A model generated the notes under the pieces. That model ran no database searches. It was given only the letters and a program-made list of their open reading frames with translations, and had not been told where the DNA came from. 64,000 nucleotides of DNA from Clostridium sp. Marseille-Q2269 (GTDB lineage: Bacteria; Bacillota; Clostridia; Clostridiales; Clostridiaceae), in assembly GCF_943736985.1 (NCBI RefSeq), contig NZ_CALSFS010000015.1, positions 1 through 64,000 on the forward strand, written 5' to 3'. Below, one piece after another: positions 38,930 to 56,021 of this stretch. Positions within the stretch are counted from its first letter, which is position 1. Each line of letters starts with the position of its first letter. A program made the translations under genes and the position numbers.

Positions 38930-39794
38930 ATTTTCTTAAATCGGTCACCGTGTTTCAGCGACATGTATTATTATATCATCTTCATTTTTCATAATTACAT
39001 ATTTACATCTATTTATGCTAATTTATCAGCATTTTTCTCTTAATTATTACATATTACTCCGTTTTTTTTATGTAGATACACTTGGTAATGTTGCTGAATT
39101 TACATAAATATATCTATATATTTCTATATATTTCTATATAAAATTAAGTTTATTCTATTATCTCTAATTATTAAATAACAAATTTACAATATATATTTTA
39201 TTTATTTAAGAATAAAATTCATAATCTATTTTCAATATTAAAGCTCTATATAAAAAACCTATAATCATAATAATTAATAATATTTCTTTATAAAGATTTA
39301 ACTTTACTATATAATTTATATCATATGTTTATTTTAAATACTAGTAGTATTAAGATTACAAATTTACTCTATAATTATCAAATTAATTAATATGTACATA
39401 TTATAGTAGATAATACCTGAAAATATTCTACAATATATCACATATATACAAACTTATTAAATAATAATAGATAATAAAAATAAATTAATTAATAAAAGTT
39501 TTATTGTTGAAAATAGTTTTATTGTGTATAAAAAATATATTTATAATATCAAATTTAGATCTGTTTTTCTTGAATAATTTTTTATCAATGTAACAATAAA
39601 TATATTAATAATCATTATATTAAATGTATATTTAGTATAAGTATACAATATTGAAAAAGTTATCTTACATTAAATAAGAATAGAAATACTTTTAAAGCTA
39701 AAATTAATAAAAGATTATAAATTTAATAACATATAATAATATTTATAAAAATAACCGAAATTAATTAAATACTGATGAAGAGGAGTTTTTTTAT
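38930..39794. other. AT-rich gap upstream of the rRNA operon
   Basis: About 860 bp with no ORF, RNA motif or strong hairpin that I can support. It has only AT-rich sequence and short repeats such as ATATATTTCT (about 39111-39135). It separates the divergent rRNA promoter and the glycosylase gene. Confidence 0.6.
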
Positions 39795-40391
39795 ATGAAT
39801 GTAGAGCAATCTTTAAAAAATAAAATTAAAAATATTTCAGAAAATTATAAAGAAGAGAAAATAGGTGGATATATCACAGGTGATGGTCCTATTCCTTGCA
39901 ACATTTTATTTATAGGAGAAGCTCCTGGGAAAAATGAAGTAGAAGAAGGTAAACCCTTTGTTGGAATGGCGGGTAAAAATTTTCAAAACTATTTAAATTC
40001 TATAGGCCTTAACAGGGAAAGTGTGAGAGTTACTAATACTTGCTTTTTCAGACCAATACGGATTAAAGAAAGTAAAACTGGAAGAACAACTGTAAGCAAT
40101 AGGCCTCCAAAAGTTTCAGAAGTAGCTTTGTTTAGTTCTATATTAGATGAGGAAATTGATTTAGTAAATCCAAATTTAATAATAACCTTAGGAAATGTTC
40201 CACTAAAGAGACTAACGAATTTTAAGTCTATTGGTGAGTGCCATGGAAATGTTTATTTTATTGAATCCTTACATAGATATGTATTCCCAATGTATCATCC
40301 TTCATCTTTAACCTACAATAGAAGTGAAGAGTTTCATAATACCTATAAGACTGATTGGATTAAATTAAAAGAAGTGCTAGATAAAATTTAA
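39795..40391 (+). CDS. uracil-DNA glycosylase superfamily protein (family 4-like)
   Basis: A 198-residue protein with motif A IGEAPGKNEVEEGKPFVGMAGKNF (split about residues 40-63), the central NLIITLGNVPL and motif B MYHPSSLTYN. These fit family 4/5 uracil-DNA glycosylases, which remove uracil from DNA. The N-terminal CxxC that, with two later cysteines, holds the [4Fe-4S] cluster is missing: only Cys35, Cys83 and one further Cys near 148 are present. GAGGAG precedes the ATG. It is the only protein gene between two rRNA operons and is transcribed towards the origin. Confidence 0.82.
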   Translation: MNVEQSLKNKIKNISENYKEEKIGGYITGDGPIPCNILFIGEAPGKNEVEEGKPFVGMAGKNFQNYLNSIGLNRESVRVTNTCFFRPIRIKESKTGRTTVSNRPPKVSEVALFSSILDEEIDLVNPNLIITLGNVPLKRLTNFKSIGECHGNVYFIESLHRYVFPMYHPSSLTYNRSEEFHNTYKTDWIKLKEVLDKI

Positions 40392-40534
40392 ATCTAGGAC
40401 TTGTAATTATAAAAATATATTTTTATATAACTCCAAAGTTATATTATAAAAAATTTGTTATACTTAATTATACTCTGAAAAATATTAACATTAATATGTT
40501 TGTTTTATAATAAACTTTCTATTTTTTATATAAA

Positions 40535-40564
40535 AAAGCACTTTACAATTATGTAAAGTGCTTT
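40535..40564 (-). terminator. terminator of the right rRNA operon
   Basis: A 13-bp perfect stem (40535-40547 / 40552-40564), then TTTATATAAAA on the minus strand; touches the tRNA-Lys CCA end. Confidence 0.82.
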
Positions 40565-40639
40565 GGTGATCCACCGGGGAATCGAACCCCGGACAACATG
40601 ATTAAAAGTCATGTGCTCTACCAACTGAGCTAGTGAATC
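40564..40639 (-). tRNA. tRNA-Lys (TTT)
   Basis: 76 nt, encoded CCA, anticodon loop CTTTTAA giving TTT. It follows the 5S gene by 6 nt. Confidence 0.97.
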
Positions 40640-40645
40640 ATATCA

Positions 40646-40761
40646 TCTGGCAACGACCTACTCTTCCACAGGGCTTCCCCTGCAGTACCATTGGCGCTTT
40701 GAAGCTTAACCTTCGTGTTCGGCATGGAAACGGGTGTTACCTTCAAGCCATAATCACCAGA
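40646..40761 (-). rRNA. 5S ribosomal RNA (right operon)
   Basis: Same sequence by eye as 33956-34071, offset 6,690 bp. Confidence 0.95.
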
Positions 40762-40815
40762 TTATATTTGTTTGAAAGAATGTTCTTTCAAAATTACACA
40801 GTGAATTTTATTTTT

Positions 40816-43714
<2,899 letters not shown>

Positions 43715-43926
43715 TTAAAATTGTATTCTTACAAAGGATTTTTATACCTTTAGCTTTACTTTATTCACTGTGCAATTTTCAAAGAACATAGCTAGACATC
43801 CAAAACCTACGATTTTGTGATGATCAGCTACTTCTCAATTCTATTGAGAAGTTTCAATTTTGAGAGAATGGTCTCTCAAAATTAAACAGAGAATTCAGCC
43901 TTTTAGAAAGAATTTTCTTCTTTCTA

Positions 43927-45446
<1,520 letters not shown>

Positions 45447-45573
45447 TAAAGTTTAATCTCTTCTCAAATTCATTGACAAGGTTTATTACCTTATCTTACT
45501 GGCTGTTACAAGAATGTTTCTTGTTTATTCTCTGTTTAATTTTCAAAGACCACATCGCCTCAGCGACTTTTAT

Positions 45574-45602
45574 ATCTTAACAAATTTGTTGTTCTTTGTC
45601 AA
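45574..45602 (-). promoter_or_regulatory. rRNA operon promoter (copy 3)
   Basis: TTGACA (45602-45597), 17-nt spacer with one base change from the other copies (45586), TAAGAT (45579-45574). Confidence 0.88.
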
Positions 45603-45816
45603 GAACTTTTTTCAAATTTGTTTTAAAAGCTTGTTTTGCTTTCTTGTCCTTGTCTTAAGGACGAGATTTATTGTATCAAAATTTGATAATGTATTTATTA
45701 TATTAAATTGTATTTAACTAAAATATATCTACATTGCTTCTATTTTCATATTATTAGTTTTAATTTCTTATGTTGATACGTCTGGAGTAGTTGTGTTTTA
45801 TAATCAGTATATAAAT

Positions 45817-45848
45817 AAGAAAAATCAGCTTTTAAGCTGATTTTTCTT
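45817..45848 (-). terminator. terminator after gyrA
   Basis: A 15-bp perfect stem (45817-45831 / 45834-45848) with a 2-nt centre, beginning 2 nt after the gyrA stop. Confidence 0.85.
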
Positions 45849-45850
45849 AT

Positions 45851-48376
45851 TTATTCTTCATTCATAGTTTCTTCATTCATAGTTTCTTCATTCATAGTTT
45901 CTTCATTCATAGTTTCTTCATTCATAGTTTCTTCATTCATAGTTTCTTCTTCTATTATATCTTCACTTTTTATTTTAGCTATAGCAACTATCTTTTCTTC
46001 TTCACTAGTTCTCATTAGCTTTACACCCATTGCATTTCTACTAGTTTTAGATATTTCTGAAATATTTATTCTTATTGCCACATCACCACTATTTACTAAC
46101 ATAAGTTCATCATCTTCTTTTACAAATCTTGCTCCAACTATAGGCCCTGTTTTATCAGTTATCTTGTAAGTTATAACACCTTTTCCGCCTCTTCTATGAA
46201 TAGGATATTCTTCTATATCTGTTCTTTTTCCAAATCCATTTTCACTTATTGATAATAAAGCTTGATCTGCTAATACAACATCCATAGACACAGCCTTATC
46301 ATCTTTTCTTAGTGTTATGCCTTTGACTCCTGTTGCAACTCTCCCCATTGCTCTTACATCTTCTTCATTAAATCTTATGCAATATCCATTTTGTGTAACT
46401 ATTATTATTTCATTATTACCTTTAGTCATCTTTACATCTATTAGTTCATCATCTTCCTTTAAGTTTATGGCATTTAATCCGCCTTTTCTTATAGAAGAAT
46501 ATTTACTTATTTCTGTCTTTTTAACTATTCCATTTCTAGTACACATTACAAAATGCTTCATATCACCTATATCTTTTAATCCTATTATTGTTTGTATTTT
46601 TTCATTGTTTTCTATAGGTATAAGATTGATTACATTTGTGCCTTTAGCTGTTCTTCCTGCCTCAGGTATCTCATAAGCCTTAAGTTTATATACCTTACCT
46701 CTATTGGTAAAGAACAATATAGTGCTATGAGTTGATGTTACAAACATATTTTCTATAAAATCATCCTGTTTTGTAGATGTAGCTTGAATACCCTTTCCTC
46801 CTCTTTTTTGTGAAGAGTATGTATCCATATCTAATCTCTTTACATATCCACCATGAGTTAAAGTTACTATTACCTTTTTATCTTCAATTAAATCCTCTAT
46901 ATCTATATCATGTTCACCTTTTACTATTTCTGTTTTTCTTTCATCACCATATTTATTTTTTATCTCTGTTAATTCTTCTTTTATTATACTTAATACTAAT
47001 TCTTCCTTATCTAATATTTCTTTGAAATAACTTATTTTCTCCATAAGTTCTTTATATTCATCTTCTATTTTTTCTCTTTCTAATCCTGTAAGTCTTTGTA
47101 ATTTCATATCCAATATAGCTTGAGCTTGTTTTTCTGAAAGACTAAAGTTATTCATTAATCCTTCTTTAGCTTCAGCTGCAGTCTTAGAGGATCTTATTAA
47201 TTTTATAACTTCGTCAATATGATCTAAAGCTATTCTTAAACCCTCTAATATGTGGGCTCTTGCTAATGCTTTATCTAAATCAAATCTAGTTCTTCTTCTT
47301 ATTACTTCCTTTTGGAATTCTAAATAATGAACTAATATTTCTTTTAAATTTAAAATTTGGGGTTGATTATTTACCAAGGATAACATTATTATTCCAAATG
47401 TATCCTGTAGTTTTGTATGTTTATATAATTGATTTAGAACTATATTAGGATTTGCATCTCTTTTTAGTTCTATAACAATTCTCATACCATCTCTATCTGA
47501 CTCATCTCTTAGATCTGAAATTCCATTTATTTTTTTATCTTTTACAAGGTTAGCCATATTTTCTATAAGTCTAGCTTTATTAACTTGATAAGGTATTTCT
47601 GTAACTACTATTCTATTTCTACCTTTTTCTTCTTCAATTTCAGCTTTAGCCCTAATTATTACTTTTCCTCTACCAGTTTCGTAGGCTTCCTTTATTCCTC
47701 TTGTGCCCACAATCAAACCTGACGTAGGGAAATCTGGTCCTTTTATTTTAGTCATTAAATCAAGTATAGTTACATCTTCATTGTCTATTAGCATTGTTAT
47801 TCCATTTATAACCTCTGTTAAATTGTGAGGTGGAATATTAGTAGCCATACCTACTGCTATACCTGCAGAGCCATTAACTAATAGATTAGGAAATCTTGAT
47901 GGCAATACAGATGGTTCCTCTTCTTCACCATCAAAATTAGGAATAAAATCAACTGTGTTTTTATTTATGTCTTTTATAAGCTCCATAGATATTTTACTCA
48001 TTTTAGCTTCTGTATATCTCATTGCTGCAGCTCCGTCACCATCTACAGAACCAAAATTTCCATGACCATCTACCAATGTATATCTTATTGAAAAATTCTG
48101 AGCCATTCTTACTAAAGCTTCATAAACTGCTGTATCTCCATGAGGATGATACTTACCTAGTACATCCCCTACAATTCTTGCGCACTTTCTATAACCCTTT
48201 TCAGGAGATAATCCTAATCCTTGCATTGAATATATTATTCTTCTATGTACTGGCTTTAAACCATCCCTTACATCTGGCAATGCACGGCCAGCTATTACAC
48301 TCATGGCATAGTCTATATAACATTTCTTCATTTCTTTACTTACATCTACAGGCAAAATCTTTCCTTCGTTTAGCAT
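45851..48376 (-). CDS. gyrA: DNA gyrase subunit A
   Basis: An 841-residue GyrA: winged helix with the QRDR ([20 protein letters not shown]; Thr at the position of E. coli Ser83), the active-site tyrosine in AAMRYTEAK, tower and coiled coil, then the beta-pinwheel C-terminal domain with the GyrA box QKRGGKG. It ends in an acidic tail of six TMNEE repeats (45854-45943). With GyrB it introduces negative supercoils. AGAGGTG precedes the ATG; 25 nt after gyrB. Confidence 0.97.
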   Translation of the reverse strand: MLNEGKILPVDVSKEMKKCYIDYAMSVIAGRALPDVRDGLKPVHRRIIYSMQGLGLSPEKGYRKCARIVGDVLGKYHPHGDTAVYEALVRMAQNFSIRYTLVDGHGNFGSVDGDGAAAMRYTEAKMSKISMELIKDINKNTVDFIPNFDGEEEEPSVLPSRFPNLLVNGSAGIAVGMATNIPPHNLTEVINGITMLIDNEDVTILDLMTKIKGPDFPTSGLIVGTRGIKEAYETGRGKVIIRAKAEIEEEKGRNRIVVTEIPYQVNKARLIENMANLVKDKKINGISDLRDESDRDGMRIVIELKRDANPNIVLNQLYKHTKLQDTFGIIMLSLVNNQPQILNLKEILVHYLEFQKEVIRRRTRFDLDKALARAHILEGLRIALDHIDEVIKLIRSSKTAAEAKEGLMNNFSLSEKQAQAILDMKLQRLTGLEREKIEDEYKELMEKISYFKEILDKEELVLSIIKEELTEIKNKYGDERKTEIVKGEHDIDIEDLIEDKKVIVTLTHGGYVKRLDMDTYSSQKRGGKGIQATSTKQDDFIENMFVTSTHSTILFFTNRGKVYKLKAYEIPEAGRTAKGTNVINLIPIENNEKIQTIIGLKDIGDMKHFVMCTRNGIVKKTEISKYSSIRKGGLNAINLKEDDELIDVKMTKGNNEIIIVTQNGYCIRFNEEDVRAMGRVATGVKGITLRKDDKAVSMDVVLADQALLSISENGFGKRTDIEEYPIHRRGGKGVITYKITDKTGPIVGARFVKEDDELMLVNSGDVAIRINISEISKTSRNAMGVKLMRTSEEEKIVAIAKIKSEDIIEEETMNEETMNEETMNEETMNEETMNEETMNEE
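45854..45943 (-). repeat. 15-bp tandem repeat in the gyrA 3' end
   Basis: Six exact copies of a 15-bp unit, in frame, each coding Thr-Met-Asn-Glu-Glu. They form the last 30 residues of GyrA. Confidence 0.95.
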
Positions 48377-48401
48377 GATTACACCTCTTTACAATCTTAT
48401 C

Positions 48402-50596
<2,195 letters not shown>

Positions 50597-50616
50597 AAAT
50601 TAATCTCCTTTCAGCC

Positions 50617-51711
50617 TTAAACTATTTTTATTTTTCCATTATTAACTAAATATAATTGAGATTGTTTTTTATGCAAGTATTTTTCTATTTCTTCTATGCC
50701 AGTACAGGTTATTATAGTTTGTATCTTATCAATAGAGTTCAATACAAACTTTTGCCTATTTGAATCTAGTTCAGATAATACATCATCTAATAAGAGTACA
50801 GGGTATTCCCCTATAATATCTTTTATTATTTCTAATGATGCAAACTTTAAAGTTAATACAGCTGTCCTTTGCTGTCCCTGTGATCCAAAAACTCTAGTAT
50901 CTATATTATTTATACTTACTTCAAAATCATCTCTGTGAGGACCAATAGAAGTTGAATTTCTCTCAAGATCTTTTTTCCTATTTTTTTTAAGAATCATTAA
51001 TAATTCTTTTTCTCCATTATCAAAATCTTTTATATTAGTTAAATACCTAAAATTTATGTCTTCTAAATTATTTGTTATCTTCTTATGTATATTTTTGCCA
51101 ATAATATTTAATTTATCCAAATATTTATTTCTCTCTTTAATTATAAAAGCCCCATATTTAGAAAGTTGCTCATCATAAATATCAATTATATCATTAATCT
51201 TGTTATTCCAACTTTTTAAAGCTATATTTCTTTCAGATAAAATTTTATTATATTGAACTAAGCTGTGATAATAAATATTATCAATTTTACATAGCTCTAT
51301 ATCTATAAACTTTCTTCTGTTTCCTGGGGAGTCCTTAACTATTCTTAAGTCCTCTGGTGAAAACATAACAACATTTAGGTTCCCCATAAGTTCAGATATC
51401 TTTTTTATTTTTATTTTGTTTACAGTTATAGCCTTTTTACCATCTTTAAATATGCTTATATCTATAATTTTATCTAATCTTTCCCTTGATACATATGTTC
51501 TTAAATATGTATTGCTCTTATCCCATTTTATAAGATTTTTATCTTTATTGGTTCTATGAGATTTTCCTATACTTGAATAATATATACTTTCTAGTATATT
51601 AGTTTTACCTTGAGCATTATTACCCACAAAAATATTTGTATTTGGGCTTAACTCTAAATACATATCATCATAATTTCTAAAATTTATTAAGTGCACATTT
51701 TTTATATACAT
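50617..51711 (-). CDS. recF: DNA replication and repair protein RecF
   Basis: A 364-residue SMC-like ATPase: Walker A GNNAQGKT (about 33-40), signature FGSQGQQRT, Walker B VLLLDDVLSELD. It acts with RecO/RecR at gapped DNA. The start chosen is ATG at 51711 (MYIKNVHLINFRNYD), 6 nt after AGGTG; the longer GTG start at 51720 overlaps that site. Confidence 0.96.
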   Translation of the reverse strand: MYIKNVHLINFRNYDDMYLELSPNTNIFVGNNAQGKTNILESIYYSSIGKSHRTNKDKNLIKWDKSNTYLRTYVSRERLDKIIDISIFKDGKKAITVNKIKIKKISELMGNLNVVMFSPEDLRIVKDSPGNRRKFIDIELCKIDNIYYHSLVQYNKILSERNIALKSWNNKINDIIDIYDEQLSKYGAFIIKERNKYLDKLNIIGKNIHKKITNNLEDINFRYLTNIKDFDNGEKELLMILKKNRKKDLERNSTSIGPHRDDFEVSINNIDTRVFGSQGQQRTAVLTLKFASLEIIKDIIGEYPVLLLDDVLSELDSNRQKFVLNSIDKIQTIITCTGIEEIEKYLHKKQSQLYLVNNGKIKIV

Positions 51712-51779
51712 TCTAAACACCTAAATTAATTATACCATAATATTTTTTAGTAACAATTATTTAAAATTCACATAAAAAT

Positions 51780-51986
51780 TTAAATAATTTTATATGTCTC
51801 ATTATTAAATTCTACCAGATCTCCTATTTTTAGTTTTTTACCTCTTCTTGTTTCTATTTCTCCATTAACTTTAACTTCTCCATTTTGTATAAAAAATTTA
51901 GCCTCTGAACCTAAAGTTGTTGCTCCGGACCATTTTAAAAAAGAATCTAATTTTATTATTTCTGAATTAATTTTTATTTCAATCAT
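51780..51986 (-). CDS. S4-domain protein RlbA/YaaA
   Basis: A 68-residue S4 RNA-binding protein (LDSFLKWSGATTLGSEAKFFIQNGEVKVNGE). In Bacillus the equivalent YaaA sits between dnaN and recF and aids 50S ribosome assembly. GAGGG before the ATG; 19 nt after dnaN. Confidence 0.9.
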   Translation of the reverse strand: MIEIKINSEIIKLDSFLKWSGATTLGSEAKFFIQNGEVKVNGEIETRRGKKLKIGDLVEFNNETYKII

Positions 51987-52005
51987 GTTTAAATCCCTCT
52001 TTTAA

Positions 52006-53109
52006 TTAATTATTGTTCAACCTTACTGGTAGAACTAAATAAGTACAATTGTTTATTTCTGTATTTTTTATAATACAAGGACTAACGCTACTTGAAAATT
52101 CTAAAACTACTTCATCATCTTCCATAGTTTTTAAAACATCTAAAAGATATTTTGAATTAAATGCAATTTGTAGATCTTCTCCTTGCAATACAACTTTTAA
52201 TTCTTCTCTAACCATTCCTAATTGAGAATTAGATGTTATTACAATTTTCTCATCTGAAAAATCAAATTTAACTAAATTAGTATTTCCCTCTTTAGCCATA
52301 AGAGAAGCTCTTTCTATAGAGTTTAAAAGTTCTAATCTTTTAGCTACTATTTTTAGATTATATTCTTCAGGTATTATAGATTTATAACTAATAAATTCTC
52401 CTTCTAATAATCTTGATATTATTTTTGTTTTACCTATACTAAACAAAATATGATTAGGAGTAAACGTGATATTTACATTTTTGTTATCTTCTTCTAAAAT
52501 TTTTGAAACTTCATTTAGTGTTTTTCCTGGAATAACTGCATTTATAGTAGTATCATTATCAACAATTTCACTTCTTAATGCTAATCTATATCCATCTAAA
52601 GCTACTAAATTTAACATCTTATCTTTTATTTGAAATAAAACTCCAGTAAGAATAGGTCTTGTTTCATCTTGAGCTGTAGCAAATATAGTTCCTTTAATCA
52701 TATTTTTTAATTTGTTTTCACCTATTGAAAATATCATATTTTCGTTGATTATAGGCGGATTAGGGAAATCATCTGGGTTCATATATATTAAGTTAAATCT
52801 AGAATTTTGACAGATTATTTCTATAGAATTATCTTCTAATGTATTTATTTCTATTAAATCATTAGGTAATTTTCTTATTATATCACCAAAAAGTCTAGCA
52901 TCTAAAACTATATTTCCATCTTCTATAATATTAGCTTTTACTCTAGTTTCAATACTAAGATCCATATCAGATCCAGTTAAAATTAATTCATCTTTAGTAG
53001 CCTTAATAAGTATTCCTGATAATATTGGTAAAGTTGATTTTCCTGTTACTGCTTTTTGAACTATAGATATACCTTCTAGTAATATGTTTTTTTCACAAGT
53101 TATTTTCAT
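52006..53109 (-). CDS. dnaN: DNA polymerase III beta sliding clamp
   Basis: A 367-residue clamp with three similar domains (typical start MKITCEKNILLEGISIVQKAV, YLVLPVRL C-terminus). It is the processivity ring of the replicative polymerase. AAGGAGG before the ATG. Separated from dnaA by 262 bp that hold the unwinding part of oriC. Confidence 0.97.
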   Translation of the reverse strand: MKITCEKNILLEGISIVQKAVTGKSTLPILSGILIKATKDELILTGSDMDLSIETRVKANIIEDGNIVLDARLFGDIIRKLPNDLIEINTLEDNSIEIICQNSRFNLIYMNPDDFPNPPIINENMIFSIGENKLKNMIKGTIFATAQDETRPILTGVLFQIKDKMLNLVALDGYRLALRSEIVDNDTTINAVIPGKTLNEVSKILEEDNKNVNITFTPNHILFSIGKTKIISRLLEGEFISYKSIIPEEYNLKIVAKRLELLNSIERASLMAKEGNTNLVKFDFSDEKIVITSNSQLGMVREELKVVLQGEDLQIAFNSKYLLDVLKTMEDDEVVLEFSSSVSPCIIKNTEINNCTYLVLPVRLNNN

Positions 53110-53169
53110 AAAATTGACCTCCTTTAGTTAACAATTTTTATTGTTAGGATAGAAATAGATAATATATTA

Positions 53170-53295
53170 TAGTAGTAGTAGTAGTAGTAGGGAGTGTTGA
53201 TATGTTGATAAGTGGTTTAAAGCCTAAAATATCAACAGTTTTTATAACAAAATAATTGTGGATAAGTTAACATTAAAATTAAGTGCTTATCCACA
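53170..53295. promoter_or_regulatory. oriC: oriC, unwinding part (DnaA-trio and boxes)
   Basis: On the plus strand seven perfect TAG units (53170-53190) are followed by GGAG, two DnaA-like boxes TGTTGATAT (53195-53203) and TGTTGATAA (53203-53211), and further on perfect boxes TGTGGATAA (53257-53265) and TTATCCACA (53287-53295). To the left is AT-only DNA (about 53155-53170). Box - GC cluster - trio - AT-rich is the basal unwinding layout known from Bacillus oriC. Confidence 0.85.
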
Positions 53296-53371
53296 GGAAA
53301 TATGTTTAATTTATATTTAGTACATTATCAACAAATAAATAAGATATTATTATAAACATTTGTATATTATA

Positions 53372-54709
53372 TTATTTTTGATTGATTCTTTTACTTAATT
53401 CGCTTATTGCATTTTGAAGACTTTCATCTTTTTTTAAGTTAGTAGATATTTTTTCATAAGCATGAATAACTGTAGTATGATCACGTCCTCCAAATTCTTC
53501 ACCAATTTTAGGCAATGACATGTCCGTTAGTTTTCTAGAGAGGTACATTGCTATTTGGCGAGGGAAGGCAATATTTCTTGTTCTTCTAGATGATTTAAAA
53601 TCTTCTATTTTTAGATTATAATAGTTTGCTATAACTTCTTGTATGATATCTATAGTAACTTGTTTTGTTTGTTTACTTGATATTATGTCTTTCAGGGCTT
53701 CAGAAGCTAAATCTACACTTATTTCTTTATTAGTAAGTGAAGAAAATGCTACTATTCTTATTAGAGCTCCTTCTAATTCACGAATATTTGACTTGATCTT
53801 TGTAGCTATATAAACCAGTACTTCGTTAGGAATATTTAAATTTTCTACATCAGCTTTTTTCTTTAAAATAGCCATTCTGGTTTCAAAATCTGGTGCTTGA
53901 ATATCAGCTATAAGGCCCCATTCAAATCTAGATCTTAATCTATCTTCTAATGTAGGTATTTCTTTAGGGGGGCGGTCACTTGATATAATTATTTGTTTGT
54001 TAGCTTCATACAGTGCATTAAAAGTATGGAAAAATTCCTCTTGAGTTCTTTCTTTTCCCGCAATAAATTGAATATCATCAACTAATAAAATATCTATATT
54101 TCTATATTTATTTCTAAATTCTACATTTTTATCATCCTTTATGGAATTGATTAATTCATTTGTAAATTTCTCAGAAGATACATAAACTACTTGAGATTTA
54201 GGGTTATTATCTAGTATGTAATGTCCGATAGCATGCATTAAGTGAGTTTTACCAAGACCAACTCCACCATATATAAATAAGGGATTATATGCTTTAGCGG
54301 GTGCTTCTGCTACTGCTAAAGATGCTGCATGAGCGAATCTATTACTATTTCCTATTACAAATGAATCAAAAGTATATTTGGGATTTAACATAGTAGACAT
54401 TTTATCATTTACAATTATATTTGATTTTTCATTATTCTGATTTCCCTCCATTTTTTCTTCAGTAGTTACAATAAATTCTATATTATATTTTTTAGATGTA
54501 AGTAATTTTATTGCATTAACTATAAGATCTTTGTATCTACTTTCAAGAATTCCTTTTGTAAAATCATTTGGTACAGCTAGTTTCAATGAATTATTTTCAA
54601 GAGAAATAGGATCAATACTTTTAATCCATGTATTAAAACTTACTTCTGTAAGTTCACCTTTTATGATATTTATGGCCTTCTCCCAGGTTTCTGTAAGGTG
54701 GGTATTCAT
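53372..54709 (-). CDS. dnaA: chromosomal replication initiator protein DnaA
   Basis: A 445-residue DnaA: domain I ([22 protein letters not shown]), short linker, AAA+ domain (Walker [11 protein letters not shown], Walker B LLVDDIQF) and domain IV with the box-binding [15 protein letters not shown]. It opens oriC. GGAGG before the ATG. Boxes on both sides of the gene suggest a bipartite origin and autoregulation. Confidence 0.98.
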   Translation of the reverse strand: MNTHLTETWEKAINIIKGELTEVSFNTWIKSIDPISLENNSLKLAVPNDFTKGILESRYKDLIVNAIKLLTSKKYNIEFIVTTEEKMEGNQNNEKSNIIVNDKMSTMLNPKYTFDSFVIGNSNRFAHAASLAVAEAPAKAYNPLFIYGGVGLGKTHLMHAIGHYILDNNPKSQVVYVSSEKFTNELINSIKDDKNVEFRNKYRNIDILLVDDIQFIAGKERTQEEFFHTFNALYEANKQIIISSDRPPKEIPTLEDRLRSRFEWGLIADIQAPDFETRMAILKKKADVENLNIPNEVLVYIATKIKSNIRELEGALIRIVAFSSLTNKEISVDLASEALKDIISSKQTKQVTIDIIQEVIANYYNLKIEDFKSSRRTRNIAFPRQIAMYLSRKLTDMSLPKIGEEFGGRDHTTVIHAYEKISTNLKKDESLQNAISELSKRINQK

Positions 54710-54976
54710 AATTTAATCCTCCAGTCTTGATAGAAACTTAGAATGTTCACATATAGTAAACAAAATATAAACAACTTTATATACATTATTTATATTAACT
54801 TGACAATTGTTGAAAAAAATATTCACATGTTTATAATTATGGGTATATAAAAACCATAAATTTAATTATTAACATGAAAAATAGAAAAAAAATTAACAGT
54901 TATAAATAAGCTATAACTCGTGTAGATACTAACAGTAATAGGTATTAATGTGAAAAAATAAAATGAAGTAAACAAG

Positions 54977-55087
54977 TTATGCACAAAGTTATCAACAGCT
55001 GTGGATAAGTTATATGTATTAAAAGTTATCAACAGTCCTTTAATAATAATATCAAAACCTATATAGGTATTCAAGAAGTTATCCACA
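54977..55087. promoter_or_regulatory. oriC: oriC, DnaA-box cluster upstream of dnaA
   Basis: Five boxes in 111 bp: TTATGCACA (54977), TTATCAACA (54989), TGTGGATAA (55000, perfect, inverted), TTATCAACA (55026) and TTATCCACA (55079, perfect). They lie in the dnaA-rpmH region, where transcription and replication diverge. Confidence 0.88.
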
Positions 55088-55122
55088 AAAAAATAAAAAC
55101 TCCTTATATTGCTTTACTTTTC

Positions 55123-55151
55123 TTGACATTATAAGACTACAAATATATAAT
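55123..55151 (+). promoter_or_regulatory. promoter of rpmH-rnpA
   Basis: Perfect TTGACA (55123-55128), 17-nt spacer, perfect TATAAT (55146-55151), about 110 nt before rpmH. Confidence 0.88.
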
Positions 55152-55264
55152 TTAATAGTGAAACTTTAAATTAGGGGTATAATGTACGCAAATAAGGATA
55201 ACATCTTTAATATAAAAAAAGGATGTTAATTATTTATAAGATCTCAAAAGGAGGTGCTGTAGAA

Positions 55265-55399
55265 ATGTTCATGACATATCAACCAAAAAAGAGACAAAGA
55301 AAAAAGGAACATGGTTTCAGAAAAAGAATGAAAACTTCATCTGGAAGAAATGTTCTTAAGAGAAGAAGACAAAAAGGAAGAAAAAGATTGACAGCATAA
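55265..55399 (+). CDS. rpmH: 50S ribosomal protein L34
   Basis: A 44-residue, strongly basic protein beginning [18 protein letters not shown] and ending KGRKRLTA, as in clostridial L34. AAAGGAGGTG lies 10 nt before the ATG. Start of the rpmH-rnpA-yidD-yidC-jag cluster under a consensus promoter. Confidence 0.97.
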   Translation: MFMTYQPKKRQRKKEHGFRKRMKTSSGRNVLKRRRQKGRKRLTA

Positions 55400-55438
55400 G
55401 GGCCGCAGCAGTGGCCTTTTTCTGCAGATGCAGAAAAA
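55398..55438 (+). terminator. overlapping hairpins between rpmH and rnpA (attenuator-like)
   Basis: Hairpin 1 (AAGGGCC/GGCCTTT, 55398-55419) with T5 is a terminator starting at the rpmH stop. Hairpin 2 uses those same T residues: TTTTTCTGCA (55417-55426) pairs with TGCAGAAAAA (55429-55438), directly before the rnpA AGGAG. The two cannot form together. Confidence 0.65.
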
Positions 55439-55453
55439 AGGAGAATATAGTCT

Positions 55454-55789
55454 ATGAAAGAAAATAAAATAAGAAAGAATAAAGAATTTAGACATGTATA
55501 TAGAAGAGGCAAGTCTTATTCTAATAAGCTTTTGGTATTATACATATATAAAAATAGGTATAATATAAATAGATTAGGTGTATCTGTCAGTAAAAAAGTT
55601 GGAAAAAGTGTGATTAGAAATAGAGTTAAGAGATTAATAAAAGAAAGCTATAGGTTAAATTTAAATGAAAATATGAAAACAGGGTATGATTTAGTTTTTA
55701 TAGCTAGAAATAGTTCTAATGATAAGGATTATAACGATATAGAAAATGCATTGATAAATTTATTAAAAAAGGCAGGCATATTTAATTGA
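55454..55789 (+). CDS. rnpA: ribonuclease P protein component
   Basis: A 111-residue basic protein with the RNR signature ([19 protein letters not shown]). It is the protein subunit of RNase P, which matures tRNA 5' ends. AAGGAG precedes the ATG. The upstream hairpins may lower its expression relative to rpmH. Its TGA overlaps the TTG start of yidD. Confidence 0.96.
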   Translation: MKENKIRKNKEFRHVYRRGKSYSNKLLVLYIYKNRYNINRLGVSVSKKVGKSVIRNRVKRLIKESYRLNLNENMKTGYDLVFIARNSSNDKDYNDIENALINLLKKAGIFN

Positions 55790-55995
55790 AGAATTTATTA
55801 ATATGTATTATTAAGATGTATAGAAAATATATATCTCCTTTAAAGAGACCTAGTTGTAGATTTTATCCTACTTGTTCTCAATATTCAATGGAAGCTATAG
55901 AAAAATATGGTGCATTTAAAGGCACTTTTATTTCAATAAAAAGAATACTAAGATGTCATCCCTTTAATGAGGGAGGATATGATCCTTTAAAATAA
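55786..55995 (+). CDS. yidD: membrane protein insertion efficiency factor YidD
   Basis: A 69-residue protein with the YidD pattern [27 protein letters not shown] and [13 protein letters not shown]. It assists YidC-dependent insertion. The TTG start (55786) overlaps the rnpA stop, so translation is probably coupled. Confidence 0.95.
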   Translation: MKNLLICIIKMYRKYISPLKRPSCRFYPTCSQYSMEAIEKYGAFKGTFISIKRILRCHPFNEGGYDPLK

Positions 55996-56021
55996 AATGG
56001 AAATTTAGGAGGTTTAAAAAT

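Noticed and set aside
38930-39794. Possible small RNA or gene in the AT-rich gap before the glycosylase gene.
   Set aside because: No promoter-terminator pair, hairpin or coding frame could be supported.
45851-45950. Regular short repeats that could suggest a CRISPR array.
   Set aside because: The 15-bp units are contiguous with no spacers and are in frame with gyrA.
54862-55086. 74-codon minus-strand ORF upstream of dnaA.
   Set aside because: It covers the oriC DnaA boxes and has no Shine-Dalgarno; low-complexity frame.
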